Below are positions 1 through 8,698 of a stretch of 40,973 nt of DNA, in pieces. The position numbers were made by a program, and so were the translations under genes. The notes beneath the pieces are model-generated. The model was given only the letters and a program-made list of their open reading frames with translations. It ran no database searches and had not been told where the DNA came from. Position 1 is the stretch's first letter. Each line of letters starts with the position of its first letter. The DNA is from Hyphomicrobiales bacterium. Its GTDB lineage: Bacteria > Pseudomonadota > Alphaproteobacteria > Rhizobiales > Beijerinckiaceae. Location: NCBI GenBank assembly GCA_026400555.1, contig JAPLOW010000201.1:1-40973 (forward strand). Direction: 5' to 3'.

Positions 1-21
1 CATGGTCTCGGCGTCAGGCAT
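1..21 (-). CDS. Possible 5' end of a divergent gene (only 7 codons in window)
   Basis: Reading leftward, an ATG at 21-19 opens a frame MPDAETM that runs out of the window. In many Rhizobiales the gene divergent from this pseudouridine synthase is a tRNA adenosine deaminase (tadA). That is context only: seven codons cannot identify a product, and the frame may not be a gene at all. Confidence 0.25.
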
Positions 22-125
22 GGTTCGGGATTTTTCTCGCTCGGCGGGCAAATCCCTGTTACCACGCCGCCATTCCGGTGCGAAGCGCGTGAGCCCTCCG
101 AGACACCGACACAGAAAGACACGCC

Positions 126-2471
126 ATGAGCGATGATGACAGCAGGCGCCGCGGCCCCAAGGGCCCGCGCGGACCGCACAAGCCCGGAGGCTTAGGCGGA
201 GGCTCCCGATCCGGCAGCGACTACAGGCCCGGAGCCTTCCGTGACGCCCCACCTTCGGGCGAACGCAGCGAACGGCCGCGCCGTTCCGAGAGCGACCGGA
301 GCGACAGACAGTATCGCAGCGAGCGGCCCGAGCGGGGTGAACGTCCCTTCAACCGGCCGCGCCCCGAAGGTGCTGACCGCCCCGGCAGGTCCCGGCAAGA
401 GGGAACTGGCGACGGTTTCAAGCCGAGGGGCACCGGCAAGAGCTTTGGTCCGCGGAAGGATTTCGGGGATCGCCCGCCACGCCGCGAATTCTCCGACCAT
501 CCGCCGCGGACAGATGGCGACCGGCCGTTCCGCAAGCCGCGCTTTGACCGGCCGGAAGGCGAGCGCCGCGAAGAAGGCTTCAAGCCACGCACTCCGAGAG
601 GCGACGGGCCGCGCCGCGATTTTGGCGACAGGCCGCCGCGCCGTGAGTTCAGCGACCGGCCGCCGCGCCGCTTCCGCGATGACGAGCGCCCGCAGCGCAG
701 CGATGACCGTGGCGCGGAGCGTCCGCGCAGCGCTTCGCGGCCCGAGCGTCGCCCCTTCCTGCCGCGCGAAGGCAACCCCGAACGGCTTGCCACAACCGAG
801 AAGGCCGGCGGTGTCGAGCGCATCGCCAAGGTGATCGCCCGGGCCGGCGCCGCTTCGCGGCGTGACGCCGAGGCGATGATCGAACAGGGCCGCGTCAGCG
901 TCGATGGCGAAGTGATCACATCACCAGCGCTCGATGTGCTGCCGACGGCCCGGATCACGATCGATGGCGAGAAGCTGCCGGCGCGCGAGCGCACCCGGCT
1001 CTGGCTCTATCACAAGCCGTCCGGGCTGGTCTCGACCAACCACGACCCGGAAGGCCGGATAACGCTGTTCGAAACCCTGCCCGAGGACCTGCCGCGGGTG
1101 ATCACCATCGGACGGCTCGACATCAATACCGAAGGGCTCCTGCTGCTGACCAATGACGGCGGCCTTGCACGCGTGCTCGGGCATCCGGAAACGGCCTGGC
1201 TCCGGCGCTACCGCGTGCGCGCCTACGGGCTGATCACGCAAGACAAGCTCGACGCCGTGCGTGGCGGCGTCACCATCGACGGCGAGAATTTTGGCCCGGT
1301 GGTGGCGACCCGCGACCGCGAGGTCGGCGACAACACCTGGCTGACGGTCGATCTGCGCGAGGGCAAGAACCGCGAGGTCAAGCGCGTGCTTGAACATCTC
1401 GGCCTGACCGTGAACCGGCTGATCCGCATCTCGTTCGGCCCGTTCCAGCTCGGCGATCTGGCCGAAGGTGAAGTCGAGGAGGTCCGCACCAAGGTCCTGC
1501 GCGACCAGCTCGGCGAGCAACTGGCCAGCATCGCGGGCGTCGACTTCGACGCCCCCGTCCGCAACGAGAACAGGCTCGACAGGCCCCACGCCCATGAAGA
1601 CGAGCGTGGCGCGGGACGCAGACCTGACCGTGCTGCACCACGTCGCGACGAGCGCGGCGAGCGTCCCCGCTTCGGCGACCGTGGCGAACGGCCCCGCTTC
1701 GAGCGCGACGTACCCACTGACAAGCCCGCCCGCAAGCCGCGCGAAGGCGCCTATCACCGCGCCCGCGAGGAAAGCGGAGACGCTCCGCGCGACATCCTGC
1801 TGCGGGCTGAAGAAGGCCGCGGCGCCATCTGGCGCGACGAGGACACGACCCAGATGAAACCGAAGCGCACCGGTCCGCGCAGGGGCAGCGACCCGCGCGA
1901 GGAGCGGGCCCAGCGCGAGGCGGCAGGCGGTCGCGAGCGCGTGCGCGCCAAGCCGATCGAGGATCCCAAGGGACGTCGCGTCACCGTGGAACGCGTGACC
2001 GGGTCCTCGCCGGACATTCCGCGCAAACCGCGCTACACGCGCGCCGATTTCGCCCCGTCTGGCGGTGACGAGCGTCCGGCGCGCCGGCCCCGGCAGGAGG
2101 ATGACAGGCCGCCGCGCCGCAAGTTCGTTGGCGGAGCGCCCTGGGGCAGCGACAAGGAACGGCCGCCGCGCACCGATGGCGATCGGCCGTTCAAGCCGCG
2201 CGGACCGCGCAGCGATGCAGGTCCACACCGGGATTCTGCCGACCGGCCGCCACGCAAGGATTTTGGCGACAGGCCGGCACGCGGGGCCCGCCCGCCGCGC
2301 GCCGAAGGTGAACGCAGCTTCCGCCCGCGCGAGGACGGCGAGCGGACACAGCGCCCGTTCCGCGAAGGCGGCAAGCCGCCATTCAAGGGCGGGCCGCGTT
2401 CGGGGCCGCCGCGTTCAGGCGGTACCGGAGGCGGTGACAAGCCGCGCGGGCCGCGCAAGCCGCGGTTCTGA
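126..2471 (+). CDS. rluB: 23S rRNA pseudouridine synthase, RluB/RsuA family, with long basic tails
   Basis: Isomerises a uridine in 23S rRNA to pseudouridine (RluB/RluE/RsuA/RluF family). The conserved core lies only at about residues 231-485: an S4 RNA-binding domain (ERIAKVIARAGAASRRDAE, about 231-290) followed by the synthase domain with the catalytic motif GRLDINTEGLLLLTNDG, in which Asp332 is the expected nucleophile. The core is flanked by about 230 residues before and 295 after that are almost entirely Arg, Pro, Gly, Asp and Glu, with repeats such as FGDRPPRREFSD; these should be disordered and may bind RNA. At 781 aa it is two to three times the length of a bare RluB. The ATG is preceded only by a weak GAAAG. 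rsmD starts 11 nt downstream, so the two rRNA-modification genes are probably cotranscribed. Family is certain; the exact target uridine is inferred. Confidence 0.93.
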   Translation: MSDDDSRRRGPKGPRGPHKPGGLGGGSRSGSDYRPGAFRDAPPSGERSERPRRSESDRSDRQYRSERPERGERPFNRPRPEGADRPGRSRQEGTGDGFKPRGTGKSFGPRKDFGDRPPRREFSDHPPRTDGDRPFRKPRFDRPEGERREEGFKPRTPRGDGPRRDFGDRPPRREFSDRPPRRFRDDERPQRSDDRGAERPRSASRPERRPFLPREGNPERLATTEKAGGVERIAKVIARAGAASRRDAEAMIEQGRVSVDGEVITSPALDVLPTARITIDGEKLPARERTRLWLYHKPSGLVSTNHDPEGRITLFETLPEDLPRVITIGRLDINTEGLLLLTNDGGLARVLGHPETAWLRRYRVRAYGLITQDKLDAVRGGVTIDGENFGPVVATRDREVGDNTWLTVDLREGKNREVKRVLEHLGLTVNRLIRISFGPFQLGDLAEGEVEEVRTKVLRDQLGEQLASIAGVDFDAPVRNENRLDRPHAHEDERGAGRRPDRAAPRRDERGERPRFGDRGERPRFERDVPTDKPARKPREGAYHRAREESGDAPRDILLRAEEGRGAIWRDEDTTQMKPKRTGPRRGSDPREERAQREAAGGRERVRAKPIEDPKGRRVTVERVTGSSPDIPRKPRYTRADFAPSGGDERPARRPRQEDDRPPRRKFVGGAPWGSDKERPPRTDGDRPFKPRGPRSDAGPHRDSADRPPRKDFGDRPARGARPPRAEGERSFRPREDGERTQRPFREGGKPPFKGGPRSGPPRSGGTGGGDKPRGPRKPRF
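462..668 (+). repeat. Degenerate intragenic repeat coding for FGDRPPRREFSDxPPR
   Basis: Two copies of a 48-nt unit, at about 462-509 and 621-668, encode nearly the same 16 residues in the N-terminal tail of the pseudouridine synthase. They differ mainly at third codon positions. Related, weaker copies (FGDRPAR, DGDRPF) recur in its C-terminal tail. The codon-level divergence suggests an old duplication kept for protein composition. Confidence 0.6.
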
Positions 2472-2482
2472 CGGGCCTCGCC

Positions 2483-3043
2483 ATGCGGATCGTCGGCGGG
2501 AGCCTCAAGGGCCGTTCGCTGCTGGGACCAAAGGCCGGATCGCTCGCTATCCGGCCAACCTCCGACCGGCTGCGCGAGAGCCTGTTCAACATCCTCGGCC
2601 ACAGCGCCGACGTTGCGCTTGACGGCGCGCGGGTGCTCGACCTGTTTGCCGGCACCGGCGCGCTGTCTTTCGAGGCGCTGTCGCGCGGCGCAAGCTTTGC
2701 GCTGCTGGTGGATGACGGCACCGATGCGCGCGGAATCATCCGCGGCAACCAGGAGGCGCTCGGTCTTGGCGGCGCAACCCGGATCTATCGCCGGGATGCA
2801 ACGCGGCTTGGCCCGATTTCCGGGATGGACCCGTTCAGCCTGGTGTTCTGCGACCCGCCCTATGGCAAGGCTCTGGGCGAGCTGGCGCTGGCCTCCGCAC
2901 GGGATGGCGGCTGGCTGAGCCCGGGCGCGTTCGTGGTCTGGGAAGAGACGGCGGCGGCGGAACTTGAAATTCCGCCCGGCTTCGACGAGACAGATCAACG
3001 GAGCTACGGGGACACGCAGGTGCGTTTCCTGATCGCACGCTGA
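2483..3043 (+). CDS. rsmD: 16S rRNA (guanine966-N2)-methyltransferase RsmD
   Basis: SAM-dependent methylation of G966 in 16S rRNA during 30S assembly. The protein is 186 aa, the usual size. It begins MRIVGGSLKGR, the typical RsmD opening, and continues with RPTSDRLRESLFNIL. The SAM-binding motif I is DLFAGTGALSFEALSRGA and the catalytic N6/N2-type motif IV is FCDPPYGK. It follows the pseudouridine synthase by 11 nt and precedes a small membrane-protein gene by 9 nt, consistent with one transcript. Nothing is missing. Confidence 0.95.
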   Translation: MRIVGGSLKGRSLLGPKAGSLAIRPTSDRLRESLFNILGHSADVALDGARVLDLFAGTGALSFEALSRGASFALLVDDGTDARGIIRGNQEALGLGGATRIYRRDATRLGPISGMDPFSLVFCDPPYGKALGELALASARDGGWLSPGAFVVWEETAAAELEIPPGFDETDQRSYGDTQVRFLIAR

Positions 3044-3052
3044 AGGTCCGTC

Positions 3053-3304
3053 ATGCTGGTTTCCATCCTCGATGCCCTGGCCCTGATCAGCGCACTTGCG
3101 GCCGCCTACCTGTGGTGGCGAGCCAGCGGCAATCTCGTCCGCCGTATCAGCCTGACCGAGGAACTGAACGCGCAGGATTTCAACCGCATGGCCATCGCCA
3201 TGAACCGGTCTCAGAAGCTCAACAGGCGTGCGGCGCTGGCGACGGCCGTCTCGGCGCTCGCGATCGCGATGAAGTTCGCGCATGATCTGATTATAGGTGG
3301 ATGA
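3053..3304 (+). CDS. Small two-helix membrane protein of unknown function
   Basis: An 83-aa protein with an N-terminal hydrophobic helix (about residues 2-22, ending YLWW) and a second one near the C-terminus (about 58-76, ALATAVSALAIAMKF), separated by a charged, probably amphipathic stretch (RRISLTEELNAQDFNRMAIAMNRSQKLNRR). A GAAGG lies 9 nt before the ATG. It starts 9 nt after rsmD and stops 17 nt before the convergent mutL end. I do not recognise a named family. The hydrophobicity pattern, ribosome binding site and tight spacing support a real gene. Confidence 0.7.
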   Translation: MLVSILDALALISALAAAYLWWRASGNLVRRISLTEELNAQDFNRMAIAMNRSQKLNRRAALATAVSALAIAMKFAHDLIIGG

Positions 3305-3321
3305 ACTCCCGCACGCCGCGC

Positions 3322-5124
3322 TCAGCTTCTCCCGAACAGCCTTTCGATATCGCTCAACTTCAGCTCGACATAGGTCGGGCGTCCATGATTGCACTGGCCA
3401 GACAGCGGCGTTGCCTCCATTTCCCGCAGCAGCGCATCCATTTCCTCAGGGCGCAGGCGACGGCCCGCGCGCACGGAATGATGGCATGCCATGGTCGCCA
3501 GCACATGGTCGAGCCTGTTGCCCAGCTTGCTGACGCCATCATCTGCCAAGGCATCGGCGACATCATGCACAAGCTGCCTGAGGTTGCCGCCGGCCAGCTC
3601 AGTCGGCGCTTCGCGGACCAGCACAGCGCCGGACCCGAAGGGTTCGATCGCCAGCCCCAGGCCCTCAAGTTCGGTGGCTGCAGCGGCGAGGCGGTCGGCG
3701 TCCACCGGGTCGAGTTCGACGACCTCCGGCACCAGCAGCATCTGGCGCGCGATGCCCTGTCCAGCGCGCGCGGCCTTGAGGCGCTCGTAGACCAGCCTTT
3801 CATGGGCTGCGTGCTGATCGACAATGATGACGCCGTCGGCGGTCTGCGTGACGATGTAGTTGCCGTGGAGTTGGGCCCGCGCGACGCCAAGCGGAAAGGC
3901 CGCAGCCCGCAGCGCCGCGTCGTCCGCATTGGCGCGCGCATCCGCGCTTGGCAGCACCGCAAGATCCAGCCCCTGCTGGCGGCTTTCGGCAAGACCTGAG
4001 CTGACAGGCACCGCCTGATGGGCGCCATTCCAGCCAAAGCTGACCAGCCCGCGGCGCGGCTCCGGCGGCCGGAACAGCCCGCGCATCGCCTCGAGGGTGC
4101 GGGTCCCGCCGGTCGTGGCGGCACGATGACCGGCGCGCGCCAGCGCCTCGCGAATCGCGTTGACGACAAGGCCCCGCACCAGCGGCGCATCGCGGAAGCG
4201 CACTTCGCTCTTGGCAGGATGAACGTTCACGTCGACCTGTGATGGATCACAGACCACACCGAGCGCGATCGACGGGTAGCGATCGCCAGCCAGCACATCG
4301 GCATAGGCCCCGCGCACGGCCGAGAGCAGCAGCCTGTCCTTCACAGGGCGGCCATTGACCGACAGGTGGATGGCGGCGGCGTTGCCGCGGTTGAAGGTCG
4401 GCAGGCCGGCAAAGCCGGTGATGGAGACCCCCTCGCGTGTCGCAGCGACGCCCACGGCGTTGTCCGGGAACTCGCGACCGAGAATGCGGGCCAGTCGTGC
4501 CAGGGCGCCAGCTTCGCCCTCCCCTTCGCGCGGAAAGATGAACGGAGTCAGATTATCGCCCGCCAGCGAAAACCGCACATCGGGATGGCACAGCGCCAGC
4601 CGGCGCACCATCTCGGCAACGGCAAGGGCCTCCGAACGATCGGACTTGAGGAACTTCAGCCTGGCCGGCGTGGCGTGGAAAAGGTCGGTGACCTCGATGC
4701 GGGTGCCCCTGGCGGCGGCGGCGGGGCGAACCTCGCCTTTCTGCCCGGCATTGACCGTCAGCGCCGCGCCCCTGTCCGCGTCCCCGGTGCGGGTGAGGAT
4801 GTCGAGCCGCGCGACCGAGCCAATCGAGGGCAGCGCCTCGCCCCGGAAGCCGAGTGTATTGATGGCGAACAGATCACCGGTCGGCAGTTTCGAGGTGGCG
4901 TGGCGTTCAACGCTCAGCGCCAGGTCGTCCGGCCCCATCCCGGCCCCGTCATCGACGACGCGGATCAGCCGGCGCCCGCCGGCCTCGATGGTCACGTCAA
5001 TCGAGCGGGCGCCCGCATCCAGCGCGTTCTCGACCAGTTCCTTGACCGCCGCAGCCGGCCGCTCGATCACTTCGCCGGCCGCGATCTGATCGACCAGAAC
5101 CGGATCAAGACGGCGGACGGCCAT
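3322..5124 (-). CDS. mutL: DNA mismatch repair protein MutL (endonuclease-type)
   Basis: Couples MutS mismatch recognition to strand incision. The N-terminal GHKL ATPase has KELVENALDAGA (Glu29 and Asn33), VVDDGAGM, HATSKL and TLGFRGEALPSIG. The C-terminal dimerisation domain carries the metal-dependent endonuclease motif DQHAAHERLVYE (from about residue 436), plus ACHHSVRAG and CNHGRPTY near the end. This makes it a nicking MutL, as expected for bacteria without MutH. QMLLVP resembles the beta-clamp-binding segment of such enzymes. It is 600 aa, normal for the family. The ATG lies 3 nt after the stop of the upstream M16 gene, so translation is probably coupled. Confidence 0.97.
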   Translation of the reverse strand: MAVRRLDPVLVDQIAAGEVIERPAAAVKELVENALDAGARSIDVTIEAGGRRLIRVVDDGAGMGPDDLALSVERHATSKLPTGDLFAINTLGFRGEALPSIGSVARLDILTRTGDADRGAALTVNAGQKGEVRPAAAARGTRIEVTDLFHATPARLKFLKSDRSEALAVAEMVRRLALCHPDVRFSLAGDNLTPFIFPREGEGEAGALARLARILGREFPDNAVGVAATREGVSITGFAGLPTFNRGNAAAIHLSVNGRPVKDRLLLSAVRGAYADVLAGDRYPSIALGVVCDPSQVDVNVHPAKSEVRFRDAPLVRGLVVNAIREALARAGHRAATTGGTRTLEAMRGLFRPPEPRRGLVSFGWNGAHQAVPVSSGLAESRQQGLDLAVLPSADARANADDAALRAAAFPLGVARAQLHGNYIVTQTADGVIIVDQHAAHERLVYERLKAARAGQGIARQMLLVPEVVELDPVDADRLAAAATELEGLGLAIEPFGSGAVLVREAPTELAGGNLRQLVHDVADALADDGVSKLGNRLDHVLATMACHHSVRAGRRLRPEEMDALLREMEATPLSGQCNHGRPTYVELKLSDIERLFGRS

Positions 5125-5127
5125 GGC

Positions 5128-6411
5128 TCAGGTCAGCCCCACCGGCTGGCCAACCGCCACAACAAGCTGGCGATCGCCGCCATAAAGCCGGTCCGCAACC
5201 CGCATGGCGTCATCCATGGTCACCGCCCGGAACAGGTCATTGCGGCGCATGGTGTAGTCGATGCCGAGATCCTGGATGGAGAAGGACAGGAGCTGACTCG
5301 CGATCTTCGACGAGGTGTCGAAGCGCAAAGGAAACGAGCCGATCAGGTAGTCCTTGGCTTCCTTCAGCTCATCTGCCGTCGGGCCGGCCTTCGCGAGCGA
5401 CCGCATCTCGCTCCGCATCACATCGAGCGATTCAGCGACGCGGTCATTCTTTGTCGCGGTCACACCAACATGGATGGCCGCATGGCGCATACTGACGAGC
5501 GCGCTCGAGACGCCATAGGCGAGACCTCGCTTCTCGCGCACCTCGAGAAACAGCCGCGAGGTGAAGGCCGACCCGCCGAGCACGTGATTGACGATCTCGG
5601 CGGCAATATAGTCAGGATCGGTACGCAGCAGGCCCGGCGCGCCATAGCGCAGCGCAGTCTGCGGCACATCCATCGCGGTGATCCGGACCTCGCCGAGACC
5701 GGCAATGGTTGTCATCGCCGGCGGCGCCAGCACGCTGTCGGCGGGCAAGGGCCCGAAAATCTCGTCCAGCGCCGCGATCAGTTCGGCTTCGGAGATGTCG
5801 CCCACCGCCACGACGCGGAGGTCCTTGCGCTGGAACACGCTCTTCACCAGCGCCTTGAGGTCGGAGCCCGCGATGGCCGAAACGCTGGCCAGCGTGCCGC
5901 GCGTCTGCTGGCCGTAGGGATGGCCAGGAAAGGCGATCGACGAGAACGCGCGCCGGGCGATGCTGTCGGGGTCCTGCTCCTCGCGGCGCAGGCCGGCGCT
6001 GATCTGCGCCTTGACCCGAGTCACGGCATCATCGTCGAAGCGCGGTTTGTGCAGCGCGAGCGCCAGCAGCCGAAAGGCCTCGGCGCGGTGTTCGCGCAGG
6101 GTCTTCAGCGAGCCGCGGAACTCGTCGCGATCGGCCGAGAACGACAGTTCGATGGCGTGATCGGCGAGCGCGTTCTGGAAGGCCTCTGCATCGAGGTCTC
6201 CGGCGCCTTCGTCAAGCAGGCCCGAGACGAGATTGAGCGCGCCGGCCTTGCCGGCGGGATCGTGGCTGGCGCCATGAAGGAAGGCGAAATCGAGCGCGAT
6301 CAGCGGCAGGTTCCGGTCCTCGACCAGCCAGGCGGTGACGCCACAGGGAGCCGTCACGGTGCGGATTGCGGGGCCGGTGCGGCCGACGAGGGTGTTTGCG
6401 GTCATGGTCAT
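5128..6411 (-). CDS. M16-family peptidase-like subunit without the zinc site (R/Y subunit)
   Basis: A 427-aa M16B (insulinase/mitochondrial processing peptidase-like) protein. Where the inverted zinc motif HxxEH should lie it reads ALNLVSGLLDEGAGDLD, so it cannot bind the catalytic zinc. It does keep the other half-site, GGSAFTSRLFLEVREKRGLAYGV, which holds the Arg/Tyr pair that contacts substrate. Two-subunit bacterial M16 enzymes are built this way, one chain giving zinc and the other the R/Y pair. The neighbouring M16 gene upstream has the zinc site, so the two probably form a heterodimer. No signal peptide is visible at MTMTANTLVGRTG. The substrate is unknown. Confidence 0.92.
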   Translation of the reverse strand: MTMTANTLVGRTGPAIRTVTAPCGVTAWLVEDRNLPLIALDFAFLHGASHDPAGKAGALNLVSGLLDEGAGDLDAEAFQNALADHAIELSFSADRDEFRGSLKTLREHRAEAFRLLALALHKPRFDDDAVTRVKAQISAGLRREEQDPDSIARRAFSSIAFPGHPYGQQTRGTLASVSAIAGSDLKALVKSVFQRKDLRVVAVGDISEAELIAALDEIFGPLPADSVLAPPAMTTIAGLGEVRITAMDVPQTALRYGAPGLLRTDPDYIAAEIVNHVLGGSAFTSRLFLEVREKRGLAYGVSSALVSMRHAAIHVGVTATKNDRVAESLDVMRSEMRSLAKAGPTADELKEAKDYLIGSFPLRFDTSSKIASQLLSFSIQDLGIDYTMRRNDLFRAVTMDDAMRVADRLYGGDRQLVVAVGQPVGLT

Positions 6412-6490
6412 CTGAATACGTCCAATGTGCGCCGGTGGAAGGCGCGGCCGTGTCTGGCGCTGCGGGCTATCGCGGAGGCTTGCGGCCCCG

Positions 6491-7807
6491 TCAGTCCGCG
6501 CCCGTCAACTTGCCGGTCACGCCACGCCTGAGGTCGATATGCTTGCGAACGGCCGCCGTGACCGCCTCGGCGCTGACCTTGGCCAGCCGATCCGGCCAGC
6601 TTTCGATGTCGGCAATGCTGTCACCCACGCACAGCGACGACCCGTACAGGCGGGCGAGGCTGGACTGGCTGTCGCGGTTGTAGATCGTGTCAGCGATCAG
6701 TCGCGTGCGCGAGCGCCGCATCTCGGCTTCGGTGGGTCCGCTCTGCTGGAACCGCGCGATCGCTTCCGACAGGGCGGCGTCGAGTTCATCGAGCGTCGCC
6801 GTCTCGGTGGGGGCGGCGCTGAAGGATATCCGGCCGGAATCGAGCATCGAGCCCCAATACGACCCGCCGATGTGCGATGCGACCTGCCGGTCGACCACCA
6901 AATCGCGATAGAGCCGCGAGGTCGCGCCGCCGCCCATGATGTCAAGGGCCAGATCGAGCGCAAAGGCCTCATCACCTTCGGCGTTGCCGTAGTTCGGGGC
7001 AACGAACTGGCGATAAAGGATTGGCTGGCGCACGCGCGGATCGGCCACGGTGATGGTTCGCGCGGCGCGCGCCGGCGGCTCGGCCAGGCGCTTGCGCACC
7101 GGCTTTGCCCCGGTGGGTGCGATCGGGCCGTAAATCCGGCCGGCCAGTTCGCGGACCTCATCGGCCACGACATCGCCGGCGACGATCAGGATGGCGTTGT
7201 CCGGCGTGTAGAAGCGCTTGTAGTAGGCAAAGGCGTCGGCATAGTCGAGGCTGGCAATCTCATGCTCCCAGCCGATCACCGGCAGGCCGTAGGGATGATG
7301 CATGTAGAGCGCGGCAGTCATCTCCTCGGAGAGTTGTGCGCCCGGATCGGCGTCGACGCGCATCCGTCGCTCTTCGAGCACGACATCGCGCTCGGGCGCC
7401 ACCACCGCCCCGTCGAAGGACAGGCCGGTCATGCGGTCGGCCTCGTAGTCCATCACCTCCGGCAGGTGCTCCTTGGCGACGCGCTGGAAATAGGCGGTAT
7501 AGTCATAGGACGTGAAGGCGTTCTCCTGTCCGCCGAGTCCCGCCAGCTGGCGCGAGAAGGCCCCGGCCGGATACTTCGCCGTGCCCTTGAACATGAGATG
7601 CTCGAGAAAGTGGGCGATGCCGGACTTGCCGGCCGGATCATCCGCCGAGCCATTTCGGTACCAGACCATGTGCGTGACGACCGGGGCGCGACGGTCGGGG
7701 ATGACGACAACCTGAAGCCCGTTGTCGAGGCTGAACGCCTCAACGCGCGGTGAGGGGCCAGCAGCAGCTGCTGGTTGGCCGACCTGGCCGTATTCGGCAA
7801 CACTCAT
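6491..7807 (-). CDS. M16-family zinc metallopeptidase subunit
   Basis: A 438-aa M16B peptidase with an intact inverted zinc motif HFLEH (His66, Glu69, His70) and the third ligand in EERRMRVD (Glu145/146, the expected spacing). Its own C-terminal half reads ATSRLYRDLVVDRQVASHIGG, without the RGLAY signature of the partner, so the pair is complementary. Start choice: the frame extends to a TTG at 7843, but AGGTG lies 5 nt before the second of two tandem ATGs, giving 7807 and MSVAEYGQ; 7810 is possible. No clear signal peptide is seen. It is separated from the partner gene by 79 nt and lies downstream of the DUF3035 gene. Confidence 0.93.
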   Translation of the reverse strand: MSVAEYGQVGQPAAAAGPSPRVEAFSLDNGLQVVVIPDRRAPVVTHMVWYRNGSADDPAGKSGIAHFLEHLMFKGTAKYPAGAFSRQLAGLGGQENAFTSYDYTAYFQRVAKEHLPEVMDYEADRMTGLSFDGAVVAPERDVVLEERRMRVDADPGAQLSEEMTAALYMHHPYGLPVIGWEHEIASLDYADAFAYYKRFYTPDNAILIVAGDVVADEVRELAGRIYGPIAPTGAKPVRKRLAEPPARAARTITVADPRVRQPILYRQFVAPNYGNAEGDEAFALDLALDIMGGGATSRLYRDLVVDRQVASHIGGSYWGSMLDSGRISFSAAPTETATLDELDAALSEAIARFQQSGPTEAEMRRSRTRLIADTIYNRDSQSSLARLYGSSLCVGDSIADIESWPDRLAKVSAEAVTAAVRKHIDLRRGVTGKLTGAD

Positions 7808-7944
7808 CATGACACCTGCAGAAACGTTGCGGCCCAGAATCAAGGCACGTCCAGACCATCATATAGGAACGCCGGATGACATCGTCACCCGGCGCAAGGC
7901 TTACGGGGCGGCGAGACGCCGCGGATTGCGGTCACTTCCGCCGA

Positions 7945-8643
7945 TCACTGTCTCGCGTTCTGGCGGTTGAAGTCGTTGATCCCGAGCTCCTTGTCGCGCT
8001 CGCTGAAGATCGGGCCGGTCTTGGGCGGCTCGACGCGCTGCGTCGCCGCGCGATAGCCAACCGGCGGCTCGCTCAGGTAGCGCCGGGGCGGCTCCGCGCC
8101 GATCGGGCGTTCATTGGCAAGCTGTTTGGCGCGCGCGTCCTGCTCACGGATCTGGCGCATCGGATCATACATCATCGCGGAGCCGCTGGTGCGGTCGTCG
8201 AGGATGGAGCCCTGACCGCCAAGCGGCCCGGTGACCTGCGCCGGACCGGCGCTGCGGACTCGGGCGAGCTCATCCGGGCTCAGGCGCAGCCGGCCGACAT
8301 TGTCATCATTGTTGCGGCCTTTCTCCGAGAACAGATAGCCCAGCACCCCGTCATCTTCGGCTGCAGCCCTGCGGCGCTTGTCAGGATCGGTCGGCCAGTT
8401 GGCGCGGGCGCGCGCGGCCTCGCGGTCCTGCGGCGGAGGCAGCGTCGATTTCGGTGGGACGACGAGCGGGGCGCGCTCGCGATAATCGATTTCGGGAGCG
8501 GAGCTGCCGCCACCAAGCAGCGACGCAAAAATCCCGGCGAGTCCAGACGGGCCTTCCTGCGCCTGGGCCGGCACCTGGGCCATGACCAGGCCAAGGCCGA
8601 GAAGGGCCCCTGCGGTCCAATGCATCACCTGCACCTGAGTCAT
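7945..8643 (-). CDS. DUF3035 / BamF-like exported protein
   Basis: A 232-aa exported protein. A hydrophobic signal (MHWTAGALLGLGLVMAQVPAQAQEG) ends in a signal peptidase I-type AQA site. The segment PEIDYRERAPLVVPPKSTLPPP matches the hallmark RAPLxxPPxxxLxPP of DUF3035, a family that includes the Caulobacter outer-membrane assembly subunit BamF. The remainder is polar and Pro/Arg rich. The position next to lspA fits alphaproteobacterial gene order. Family members are usually lipoproteins, but I see no lipobox cysteine here. The start is taken at 8643 (AGGATGG upstream); 8625, also with a good AGGTG, gives 226 aa. Family call moderate; role in outer-membrane assembly inferred. Confidence 0.72.
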   Translation of the reverse strand: MTQVQVMHWTAGALLGLGLVMAQVPAQAQEGPSGLAGIFASLLGGGSSAPEIDYRERAPLVVPPKSTLPPPQDREAARARANWPTDPDKRRRAAAEDDGVLGYLFSEKGRNNDDNVGRLRLSPDELARVRSAGPAQVTGPLGGQGSILDDRTSGSAMMYDPMRQIREQDARAKQLANERPIGAEPPRRYLSEPPVGYRAATQRVEPPKTGPIFSERDKELGINDFNRQNARQ

Positions 8644-8698
8644 CTGCCGTCCATCCTGTCCAACGCGTGAGCGGAAATGCCACCAGCTTGCGGCAAAC

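Noticed and set aside
921-2228. 435-codon minus-strand frame opposite the pseudouridine synthase core
   Set aside because: Its composition mirrors the codon bias of the opposite strand, and it covers the conserved catalytic core of a real gene.
4366-6531. 721-codon open frame on the plus strand across mutL and the M16 gene
   Set aside because: It is antisense to two certain genes and rich in Arg, Gly and His with no domain; long antisense frames are expected from the GC-rich third-position bias.
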